Part shown: positions 1-6,601 of the stretch, in pieces
Layout: the number at the start of each line of letters is the position of its first letter
Numbering within the stretch: the stretch's first letter is position 1
Translations under genes and position numbers: made by a program
Assembly: GCA_016284115.1 (NCBI GenBank)
Contig: JAEEOD010000063.1
Location: 1-9,726 of the forward strand
From: Bacteroidaceae bacterium
Lineage (GTDB): Bacteria; Bacteroidota; Bacteroidia; Bacteroidales; Bacteroidaceae
Direction of reading: 5' to 3'
Length of the DNA: 9,726 nucleotides
The notes under the pieces: generated by a model
What the model was told of the DNA's origin: nothing
Database searches by the model: none
What the model saw: only the letters and a program-made list of their open reading frames with translations

Positions 1-208
1 GCTTTCTACATGCTTATTCCGGCCTTCATTTTCGTGATGCGACAAGACCCGGACCACCAATCGCACCCTTATCCTCTAAAATTTCATCCTGCCATCGAGG
101 CCTGACAAGACTATTTCCGATTTAACCTGCGCCGCTGAATCTCCGGATTCGGAACAACATCCTCGGAGCGACGTCTCGTTCTTCTACCTTGTAAAAGAAT
201 AAAGCCAG

Positions 209-232
209 TAATCTACTATACTTCGATTAGGC
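209..232 (-). other. tmRNA hairpin enclosing the tag stop codon (H5-like)
   Basis: On the minus strand GCC-TAATC (232-225) can pair with GATTA-CT-GGC (213-204). The central TAATC/GATTA arms (225-229 and 209-213) match perfectly, and three more GC pairs form across a 2-nt bulge. The tag stop codon TAA lies inside the 5' arm, as in helix H5 of other tmRNAs. The listed interval covers the central hairpin; the outer pairs extend to 204. Confidence 0.6.
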
Positions 233-256
233 AGCGAGAGCATACTCATTGTTGCC
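227..256 (-). other. tmRNA proteolysis-tag reading frame
   Basis: On the minus strand the codons GGC AAC AAT GAG TAT GCT CTC GCT GCC TAA encode GNNEYALAA then stop. With the alanine carried by the charged tmRNA, the tag added to stalled proteins would be A-GNNEYALAA. The terminal ALAA is the usual signal for ClpXP-type proteases, and YALAA endings are typical of tmRNA tags. The resume codon is taken as GGC by alignment of the tag length with the E. coli tag; this is an inference. Confidence 0.9.
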
Positions 257-377
257 AATTAATTTTTCGACCGACGTGATTATGGAGTCCACAGTCATCA
301 CTCCGCATGCTTACGTACCATCTCATCCTGCTGTCAAATCCAGTCAACCCCAGGAGCGATTTTTCGCATTTCGGATG

Positions 378-385
378 CAAAGATA
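378..385 (-). promoter_or_regulatory. Probable -7 promoter element for ssrA
   Basis: The minus strand reads TATCTTTG, a full match to the Bacteroidota housekeeping -7 element TAnnTTTG. It ends 26 nt before the predicted mature tmRNA 5' end at 351. That leaves room for a start site a few bases after the element and a short leader removed by RNase P. No clear TTTG-type -33 element is visible at the expected distance (around 405-410), so the call rests on the -7 match and its position. Confidence 0.6.
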
Positions 386-428
386 CATATTTTTTTTGAA
401 ACTATATACTAATTTCATTAATTTTTCG

Positions 429-436
429 TACCTTTG
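429..436 (+). promoter_or_regulatory. Probable -7 promoter element for the polysaccharide operon
   Basis: The plus strand reads TACCTTTG, a full match to TAnnTTTG. Transcription would start near 443 and give a leader of about 45 nt before the ATG at 489. A good -33 TTTG is missing at the usual spacing; the TTTG at 395-398 lies about 30 nt upstream, which is too far. This may mean a weak or activator-dependent promoter (inference). Confidence 0.55.
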
Positions 437-460
437 CGCAATATTTCGCCCGAAAATGGG

Positions 461-487
461 TTAATATAATATATTAATGCATTAATA
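461..487 (+). repeat. Two overlapping AT-rich palindromes abutting the first start codon
   Basis: Positions 461-477 read TTAATATA-A-TATATTAA, perfect 8-base arms around one central base. Positions 472-487 read TATTAATGCATTAATA, a perfect 16-base palindrome. They share 472-477, so the two would form mutually exclusive hairpins in RNA, or two overlapping dyad sites in DNA. The second ends one base before the ATG at 489. They lie downstream of the predicted start site, in the operon leader. Function is unknown; AT-rich leaders produce such symmetry by chance more often than GC-rich DNA does. Confidence 0.6.
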
Positions 488-488
488 G

Positions 489-3035
489 ATGTCTATGAAA
501 CGACTTGCTACTCTCATAGCCAGCGTTGTGGTATGTGCCACAATGAGCTGGGCTCAGTCGGGTATGACCGACAACCAGGTAATGGACTACGTGATAGAAC
601 AGAACGCGAATGGTGTGTCGCGCCAGCAGATAGTGACACAACTGATGCAGCGTGGTGTGACTATCGAACAGATACGCCGTATCCAGAAAAAGTATCAGAA
701 ACAAATCAAGAACGGTGCATTGGGGGCTGACGACATCACGGCAGGATCAAAGGAAGTCAAAAACCGCATGAGAGAGCAGAATGGCGAGAAACGCCAGGAG
801 CAGAAAGCGCAGGACAAGAAGAAGGCTTCGCAGTTCCGCATCAAGGATACCAAGAAGAAAAACCAGATTCAGAAGCATACATACGACGACGATGATGCCG
901 ATTTCGTGGAGATGGACGAGGCCATGGACTTCATGATGCCCGACTCGCTGAAATACTATGACGAGAAGCTCATGAAGGACAAGGACGAGGACAAGCGTAA
1001 GATTTTCGGTCATGACGTGTTCAACAACAAGAACTTGACATTTGAGAGCTCGATGAACCTCGCAACACCACAGAACTACCGTCTGGGACCTGGCGACGTG
1101 GTGAACGTAGATGTATGGGGCGCCTCGCAGGAGAGTGTCAGTGAGACCATCTCGCCTGACGGTACTATCACCATCGAAGGCATCGGTGTCATCCAGTTAG
1201 GCGGTCTCAGTGTCAGTCAGGCAAAAGCCCGTCTGAAGCGCGAACTGGGTCCCCGCTATCAAGGTTCGAAAATTGATCTGACGGTAGGTCAGACCCGTAC
1301 CATCACCATCAGCGTGATTGGAGAGGTGAAGGTACCAGGCACATATACCATGTCAGCCTTTGCCACCGTGTATAACGCCCTCTATATGGCTGGCGGTCCG
1401 AACGAAATCGGTACATTGCGTAACGTGAAGGTCTATCGTAACGGCAAACTGTTGTCGAACGTCGATGTTTACGACTTCCTGCTGAACGGCAAGCTGTCAG
1501 GCGACGTGCGACTGCAGGATAACGACGTGGTGACAGTAGCTCCCTACGAGGCACTGGTGAATATTACAGGTAAGGTGAAACGCCCGATGTTCTATGAAAT
1601 GAAGAAGACGGAGAGTGCCGCTACCCTACTCCGCTATGCCGGTGGTTTCACGGGTGACGCCTATACCAAGGCCATCCGCATCAACCGCAAGGCCGGTGCA
1701 GGCTATTCGGTGTTCAGCGTGGGTGAGTTCGACATGAACAGCTTCAAGCTGATGGACGAAGACTCGGTGAGCGTGGATTCCACCATCGTACGCTATCAGA
1801 ATATGGTGGAAATCAAAGGTGCCGTTTTCCGTCCGGGCATGTATCAGGTTGGTGGTGACATCAGTACTGTAAAGACACTGGTGGAAGCCGCTGCAGGACT
1901 GACGGAGGGAGCTATCGGACAGCATGCCGTGATGCACCGCATGAAGCCAGACCGCACATTGGAGGTGCAAAGTCTGGATATCGTCGGCATCCTGGAAGGT
2001 ACCACGCCCGACGTACCCCTGAGAAACGAGGATGTCATCTACATAGCTAGTCGCGAGGAGAACGAAGAGTTGAAGACTGTCAGCATCAATGGCGAGGTGC
2101 ACTATCCCGGAACATACCGCTATGCCGCCAACGAGACCATTGAGGACCTGATTATCCAGGCTGGTGGCACGACGGAAGCCGCCTCACTGGTGAAGGTCGA
2201 CGTTGCCCGCCGTATCACCAACCCCAACGCCACTGAGGCGGATGACCAGATAGCCCAGACGTTCAGCTTCAAACTGACGCCTAACTTCGAGATACAAGGT
2301 CAGCCAGACTTCACGCTACAACCCTTTGATGAGGTGTATGTACGCCGTTCGCCTAACTATACTGAACAACAAAACGTCACCATCGAAGGTGAGGTACAGT
2401 TTGAAGGCACCTATGCGTTGTCGAATAAAGGTCAGCGACTGAGCGATGTCATCCAACAGGCTGGCGGTCTGACAAAGCGCGCCTATCCTGAAGGCACCAA
2501 ACTGCTGCGACTGATGACCCCCGAAGAGCGCGACATGATGGAAACCGTATTACGTACGGCCCAGCGTAACTCCGGCAAGGACTCTATCGATGTCAGGAAG
2601 TTGTTGACCAACGCCACCTACCCCGTAGGTATTGAGCTTGACAAAGCTATGGCCAATCCCAACAGCGACGACGACCCCATTCTGCGTGATGGTGACCGCA
2701 TCGTAGTACCCCGCTATACCAATACCGTTAGCATCAACGGTGAGGTACTCTACCCCAACACCGTACAGTTCAGGGAGGGAGAAAACGCCGACTACTATAT
2801 TGAGAGAGCCGGTGGCACCACATCGACCGCCAAAAAGAGCCAGACCATCATCATTTATATGAATGGTATGGTGGCTAAAGCCGACCGTAAGCACAAACCC
2901 AAGCCAGGTTGCCAGATTGTGGTTCCCACCAAGCGCCAGCGACAAGGTCTCGGTCTCCAGCAATGGCTGAGCATCGGTACTACCGCCGCCTCACTCGGCA
3001 CCATGATTGCCACTATTGCTAATTTGACGAAGTAA
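489..3035 (+). CDS. SLBB-domain polysaccharide export protein (Wza-like, outer membrane)
   Basis: This is the export channel of a Wzx/Wzy capsule or exopolysaccharide system, carrying polymer across the periplasm and outer membrane. Of its 848 residues, 1-22 form a signal peptide with likely cleavage at SWA|Q. Residues 25-75 form a helical segment seen in Bacteroidota relatives. Residues 76-180 are a highly charged linker rich in K, E and D. The Poly_export domain follows (about 197-270, starting YRLGPGDVVNVDVWG). Six SLBB-type repeats then begin with a GxVxxP-like motif near residues 278, 361, 444, 535, 634 and 751, usually followed by AGG. A C-terminal hydrophobic helix (about 826-846) could build the outer-membrane barrel, as in E. 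coli Wza. It is more than twice as long as E. coli Wza (about 380 aa) and has no good lipobox. An alternative start is the ATG at 495. It is the first operon gene and clearly GC-richer than the next five. Confidence 0.93.
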   Translation: MSMKRLATLIASVVVCATMSWAQSGMTDNQVMDYVIEQNANGVSRQQIVTQLMQRGVTIEQIRRIQKKYQKQIKNGALGADDITAGSKEVKNRMREQNGEKRQEQKAQDKKKASQFRIKDTKKKNQIQKHTYDDDDADFVEMDEAMDFMMPDSLKYYDEKLMKDKDEDKRKIFGHDVFNNKNLTFESSMNLATPQNYRLGPGDVVNVDVWGASQESVSETISPDGTITIEGIGVIQLGGLSVSQAKARLKRELGPRYQGSKIDLTVGQTRTITISVIGEVKVPGTYTMSAFATVYNALYMAGGPNEIGTLRNVKVYRNGKLLSNVDVYDFLLNGKLSGDVRLQDNDVVTVAPYEALVNITGKVKRPMFYEMKKTESAATLLRYAGGFTGDAYTKAIRINRKAGAGYSVFSVGEFDMNSFKLMDEDSVSVDSTIVRYQNMVEIKGAVFRPGMYQVGGDISTVKTLVEAAAGLTEGAIGQHAVMHRMKPDRTLEVQSLDIVGILEGTTPDVPLRNEDVIYIASREENEELKTVSINGEVHYPGTYRYAANETIEDLIIQAGGTTEAASLVKVDVARRITNPNATEADDQIAQTFSFKLTPNFEIQGQPDFTLQPFDEVYVRRSPNYTEQQNVTIEGEVQFEGTYALSNKGQRLSDVIQQAGGLTKRAYPEGTKLLRLMTPEERDMMETVLRTAQRNSGKDSIDVRKLLTNATYPVGIELDKAMANPNSDDDPILRDGDRIVVPRYTNTVSINGEVLYPNTVQFREGENADYYIERAGGTTSTAKKSQTIIIYMNGMVAKADRKHKPKPGCQIVVPTKRQRQGLGLQQWLSIGTTAASLGTMIATIANLTK

Positions 3036-3045
3036 GAAAAAGGAT

Positions 3046-4104
3046 ATGGAAGAAAAGAAGAATACTCCAACCCCCATTGATTTGGGTAAAATAACAAAAA
3101 AAATATGGGGAAACAGGAAAAAATTCTATTACGTATTACCCAGTATTTTAGTTGCTACATACCTAATAGTAGTATGCATTCCACGTTATTACATATGCTC
3201 GGTTAGCCTAGCACCTGAAATCAGCAATTCGTCATTATCAGGTTCATTGGGGTCATTGGCTTCTTCCTTTGGGCTTAACAGTTCATTAGGGAAACTCACT
3301 TCTGAAGATGCCATCTTTGCAGAGATATATCCGGATGTCATCCAATCCAAGAACTTTATCGCTGAACTGATGACAATACCAGTAAAGACCCAAGAAGACA
3401 ATCAGACATGCAGTTATTATGTATATCTGCGTGATAGGCAAAAAAATCCATGGTGGGATTCTCTCACTGGCAAATTAAGAAATTGGTTAAAGCCATCTCC
3501 CAAAGACTCGTATGAAGGAAAAGAAAAATTGTCTGTATTTAGCCTCACCAAACAACAAGAAGACATCTTCTTTAGCGTTCAGGATAAGCTAAAATGCACT
3601 GTAAACAAGAAAACCAACGTTGTTACTATTACTTTCAAAGATCAGGATCCGCTTGTATGTGCTACTATGGCAGATTCTACCTGCCAAAAATTGCAAGATT
3701 TTATCATTAATTATCGTACCAACAAGGCTCGCGTCGACTATGAATACTACAAGAAGCTCTGCGACAAAAGCAAATTGGAATACGAACAAGCACTTCACCA
3801 ATACGCAGCAAGTGCCGATGCTCATACGAATGCTGTTATGGCCACTTATCAGTCACAGGTAGAAAGGCTGGAAAATAACATGCAGATAAAATATAACGTT
3901 TATACTTCCATGCAAGCCCAGCTTCAAGCTGCCACTGCGAAACTACAAGAGACTACGCCCGCCTTTACAGTTATCGAGAGTGCTACCATTCCTCACAAGC
4001 CTGCTGGTCCCAAACGAGTACTTATCGCAATTGTTGTTACGATATTAGCTTTCCTTGTCATGACTGGCTGGCAATTATTGAAGAGTAGAGACATCACCCA
4101 ATAG
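3046..4104 (+). CDS. wzz: Wzz-family chain-length determinant / polysaccharide co-polymerase
   Basis: This inner-membrane protein sets polymer length and probably links the Wzy polymerase to the export channel. It has 352 residues: a short cytoplasmic N-terminus, TM1 at about 28-46, and a large periplasmic domain with a predicted coiled coil at about 227-302. The proline-containing Wzz signature ATIPHKPAGPKR (313-324) leads straight into TM2 (about 325-345), with a short tail after it. The protein ends there, so the fused tyrosine kinase domain found in many Gram-negative capsule co-polymerases is absent and no separate kinase gene is seen. The stretch 122-165 is a low-similarity insert that I do not recognise. 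The start lies 10 bases after the previous stop, so co-translation with the export gene is likely. Its DNA is much more AT-rich than the upstream gene. Confidence 0.9.
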   Translation: MEEKKNTPTPIDLGKITKKIWGNRKKFYYVLPSILVATYLIVVCIPRYYICSVSLAPEISNSSLSGSLGSLASSFGLNSSLGKLTSEDAIFAEIYPDVIQSKNFIAELMTIPVKTQEDNQTCSYYVYLRDRQKNPWWDSLTGKLRNWLKPSPKDSYEGKEKLSVFSLTKQQEDIFFSVQDKLKCTVNKKTNVVTITFKDQDPLVCATMADSTCQKLQDFIINYRTNKARVDYEYYKKLCDKSKLEYEQALHQYAASADAHTNAVMATYQSQVERLENNMQIKYNVYTSMQAQLQAATAKLQETTPAFTVIESATIPHKPAGPKRVLIAIVVTILAFLVMTGWQLLKSRDITQ

Positions 4105-4117
4105 TGTTCCTCTAGTT

Positions 4118-5071
4118 ATGACAGGTAATCTTCTTACAATTCTAGTTACTACTTATAACAGGGCAATTGTACTTGACCGTGTACTTGCTTTGTTGGCTGA
4201 CTATAAAGCTCAGGGGCTATCATTTAATATTCTTGTGAGTGATGATTGTAGTACAGACAACACGCTTGACATATGCAAACACTGGGAGAAGACTCTTCGA
4301 GATTTTTCTGTAATCCAGACCCCCAAGAACCAAGGAATGGATTACAATTTCAAGAATGTTTACGAAAACTTCGACACTCCATATTGTTGGTTATTGGGTG
4401 ATACACGTCACATTAGTTTTGATGGACTGAAGAGTATTCTTGATGCCCTATCAACTAATCACTACGATGCATTGATATTACGATGCCGAGAGGAAATGCC
4501 GCAAGAACGTATCGTTTACAATAATGTAACGACACTGATGAGTCAGCAAGGATGGCATATTACCAACAACGCTTCTTGTGTTATACCAAAGCGATTCATA
4601 CGTCAAGTTTTATACCAAAGATATATGGGAACGACCTTTCTTCACATGGGCATTTTTGTAGAAAACATCTGCCTCTTGGAGAAGTTTAATGTGTTATACA
4701 TGGGTGATGTGTATATTACAGAACTAGATGTACACAAAGCAGGATGGAACAAACATCCTTTCCTCAATTTTGGAAAGCTGTGGTACACGTTTATCATGTC
4801 ACTTCCTAACCAAATTCCTTTATCTCTCAAGCAACAGGTGATTTATGACCATAATACCTACACACATATATTAGACCTCAAGAAGATGCCCGCATCGAAA
4901 GTTGTTTATGGGAAAGTATTTGTTGACAATTATAGGGCCTGTCGTCAGTGGGTTCCATTTGTTTCTCATGCTCCTTTATGGGCTTACGATCTCATCATTC
5001 TCCATACACCTACAGTTGTCTTACGTATTCTCCACAGTACATACAAAAGATTCATTCAGAGAAAACAGTAA
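4118..5071 (+). CDS. Family 2 glycosyltransferase (GT-A fold), degenerate DxD
   Basis: A cytoplasmic or membrane-associated enzyme of 317 residues that probably adds one sugar to the lipid-linked repeat unit. The N-terminal half shows the GT2 nucleotide-binding pattern: LLTILVTTYNRA (5-16) is beta strand 1, and VSDDCSTDNT (40-49) carries the conserved aspartates. KNQGMDYNFKNVY (70-82) has the usual N-x-G plus downstream helix. At the metal-binding position the sequence is WLLGDTRHI (91-99), where relatives normally read GDDD or DxD, so only D95 is kept. The C-terminal half contains MGIFVENICLLEKF (about 178-191), with E183 a possible catalytic base by analogy, and ends in a basic tail. Donor and acceptor cannot be read from sequence. 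It lies 13 bases after wzz and 3 bases before wzx. Confidence 0.88.
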   Translation: MTGNLLTILVTTYNRAIVLDRVLALLADYKAQGLSFNILVSDDCSTDNTLDICKHWEKTLRDFSVIQTPKNQGMDYNFKNVYENFDTPYCWLLGDTRHISFDGLKSILDALSTNHYDALILRCREEMPQERIVYNNVTTLMSQQGWHITNNASCVIPKRFIRQVLYQRYMGTTFLHMGIFVENICLLEKFNVLYMGDVYITELDVHKAGWNKHPFLNFGKLWYTFIMSLPNQIPLSLKQQVIYDHNTYTHILDLKKMPASKVVYGKVFVDNYRACRQWVPFVSHAPLWAYDLIILHTPTVVLRILHSTYKRFIQRKQ

Positions 5072-5074
5072 ATT

Positions 5075-6589
5075 ATGGCATCATCCAAGTCGAAAACTAT
5101 CACCAAAAACTCCATATCATTGTACATCCGCATGCTTGTGCTAATGCTTATTGGACTTTATACATCACGAGTAGTTCTTGATGTACTGGGGGTAGAAGAT
5201 TTTGGCATATACAACCTTGTTGCAGGCATCATCCTGATGTCTAATTTTCTTAGCAATGCTTTAACGCTGTCTACAAACAGATTCTTAGCCTTTAATATTG
5301 GGAGAAAAGACCTGCAAGAACTACACACGACATTCGTAATGTCAGTTAACATCCATATACTCCTGACATTGACTATTCTACTGATAGCAGAGGCTATCGG
5401 AATATGGTTTATTAATACGCAATTAGACATTGCTCCAAACCGATTGACAGCTGCCAACATTGTTTACCAAGCCTCACTCGTTGCGTTTGCCATACAGATA
5501 ATGGGTACCCCCTACAACTCTGATATTATTGTTCATGAACGCATGGATATCTATGCATACATCAGCATCTTTTTCGGTATAACGAAGCTAATTATCGCCT
5601 TATTGCTGCCTTATATACAAACAGACCGGCTTATTGTCTACGGTCTGCTGATGATAATACCATCACTTATCTATACGATAGCCAATATATTATATGCAAC
5701 ACGTTATTTCCAAGAATCAAAATACAAATTATTCTGGTCAAATGAAATGTTTATAAAGATGGCAACCTACGCAGGATTCAGTAGTTTTGGCAATTTTGCC
5801 ACTGCTGTCGTTGGCCAGGGACAAAACATCCTGTTAAACATATTCTTTGGTCCATCCCTCAATGCGGCCCGAGCACTGTCTGTACAAGTCAGCAATGCAG
5901 TAACAGGTTTCATCAACAGCATATATACAGCTGTCAATCCACAAATCATCAAATCGTATGCGCAAAAAGATAATTCATATTTTGAACAGCTCATATCATA
6001 CTCCACACTTGCAGGTTACTACATGCTATTTTTAATGTCGATACCTCTGTTATTCGAGACTCAATATCTTTTAGAATTCTGGCTTAAGGTTGTCCCACCA
6101 CATACAGTGATATTCATTCAACTAATCATTGTAAACAACCTTATCTATAATTTTGCCACCCCCTCATGGATGGCATTGCAAGCGACAGGACAGATTGCGC
6201 GAATTCATCTAGTTACTGGTTCCATTAATCTGATGAATCTATTGGTTACCTATCTCTTATGGAAACTATTCACCTTTGAGCCTTACAGTATTTTCGTTGT
6301 AAATATTGTACTCAGTGCTGCCATTCTTATTGCCACCTTAATTATTCAAAACGAGCAATTAGGTCTAAGTCTCAAGTCCTATACTAGGAACATCCTATGG
6401 CCTGTGATATACTCCTCTGCACTCTGCCTTATTCTTCCTCTGCTTATTGTTTATTTCATGAACGATGGATTCTGGCGATTTATCGTCATAACCTTCTGTT
6501 CTTCAATCTGGAGTATCATTATTATATACTTCTGTGGCATTAACAGCAATTTCCGACGCCAGATACTATCATTACTTCATCGTTCCTAA
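5075..6589 (+). CDS. wzx: Wzx-type oligosaccharide flippase (MOP superfamily)
   Basis: An inner-membrane flippase that moves undecaprenyl-linked repeat units to the periplasmic face. At 504 residues it has the usual length for the family. The protein is hydrophobic throughout, with roughly a dozen or more membrane helices by eye. It has the hallmark N-terminus of Bacteroidota Wzx proteins: ITKNSISLYIRM (9-20), then SRVVLDVLGVEDFGIYNLVA (31-50), then NRFLAF and GRKD on the first cytoplasmic loop. The central region around residues 245-300 has the conserved run NIFFGPSLNAARALSVQVSN followed by a NPQIIKSYA motif, both frequent in these flippases. The start ATG lies 3 bases after the preceding glycosyltransferase stop. 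Its place between a glycosyltransferase and a polymerase gene supports the Wzx role over other MOP transporters. Confidence 0.93.
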   Translation: MASSKSKTITKNSISLYIRMLVLMLIGLYTSRVVLDVLGVEDFGIYNLVAGIILMSNFLSNALTLSTNRFLAFNIGRKDLQELHTTFVMSVNIHILLTLTILLIAEAIGIWFINTQLDIAPNRLTAANIVYQASLVAFAIQIMGTPYNSDIIVHERMDIYAYISIFFGITKLIIALLLPYIQTDRLIVYGLLMIIPSLIYTIANILYATRYFQESKYKLFWSNEMFIKMATYAGFSSFGNFATAVVGQGQNILLNIFFGPSLNAARALSVQVSNAVTGFINSIYTAVNPQIIKSYAQKDNSYFEQLISYSTLAGYYMLFLMSIPLLFETQYLLEFWLKVVPPHTVIFIQLIIVNNLIYNFATPSWMALQATGQIARIHLVTGSINLMNLLVTYLLWKLFTFEPYSIFVVNIVLSAAILIATLIIQNEQLGLSLKSYTRNILWPVIYSSALCLILPLLIVYFMNDGFWRFIVITFCSSIWSIIIIYFCGINSNFRRQILSLLHRS

Positions 6590-6601
6590 CATCCATTTAC
6601 T

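Larger units (their letters stand above)
1..351 (-). ncRNA. ssrA: tmRNA (ssrA), 3' end cut by window edge
   Basis: Transfer-messenger RNA rescues ribosomes stalled on broken mRNAs and adds a degradation tag to the unfinished protein. Read on the minus strand, the 5' end (351 downward) begins GGGGTTGACTGGATTTGACA, close to the tmRNA start known from E. coli (GGGGCTGATTCTGGATTCGAC), including the D-loop-like segment. A GCATGC block follows at 304-309, in the place of the E. coli GTGCATGCCGAGG region. Next come a tag reading frame (256 to 227) and a hairpin over its stop. At the window edge (15 to 1) the strand reads AAGCATGTAGAAAGC, matching the conserved AAGCATGTAG that lies about 60 nt before the E. 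coli 3' end. The T-arm and 3' acceptor strand should therefore lie just outside the window. The expected full length, near 400 nt, is my estimate. The 5' end at 351 is set by homology, not by data. Confidence 0.93.

Noticed and set aside
1..105. Plus-strand open frame from the left edge to TGA at 103-105, resembling the tail of a membrane protein.
   Set aside because: It lies entirely within the tmRNA gene on the other strand, whose conserved sequence explains these bases.
444..455. Small inverted repeat TTTCG-CC-CGAAA in the leader as a terminator or attenuator.
   Set aside because: Arms are only five bases with a two-base loop, and no T-run follows.
249..464. Plus-strand 71-codon frame.
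   Set aside because: It overlaps the tmRNA and both promoter elements and has no recognisable protein features.
1626..2102. Long minus-strand frame opposite the export gene.
   Set aside because: It is a shadow of the strongly supported plus-strand coding sequence and shows no protein family features.
3040..3044. AAGGA just before the wzz start as a Shine-Dalgarno site.
   Set aside because: Only one base separates it from the ATG, too close to work, and Bacteroidota rarely rely on such sites.
3096..3103. Run of eight A near the start of the wzz gene as a possible phase-variation slippage site.
   Set aside because: The frame is intact, the run encodes ordinary lysines, and the DNA is AT-rich; several T7 runs occur in other genes here. 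No evidence of switching in a single sequence.
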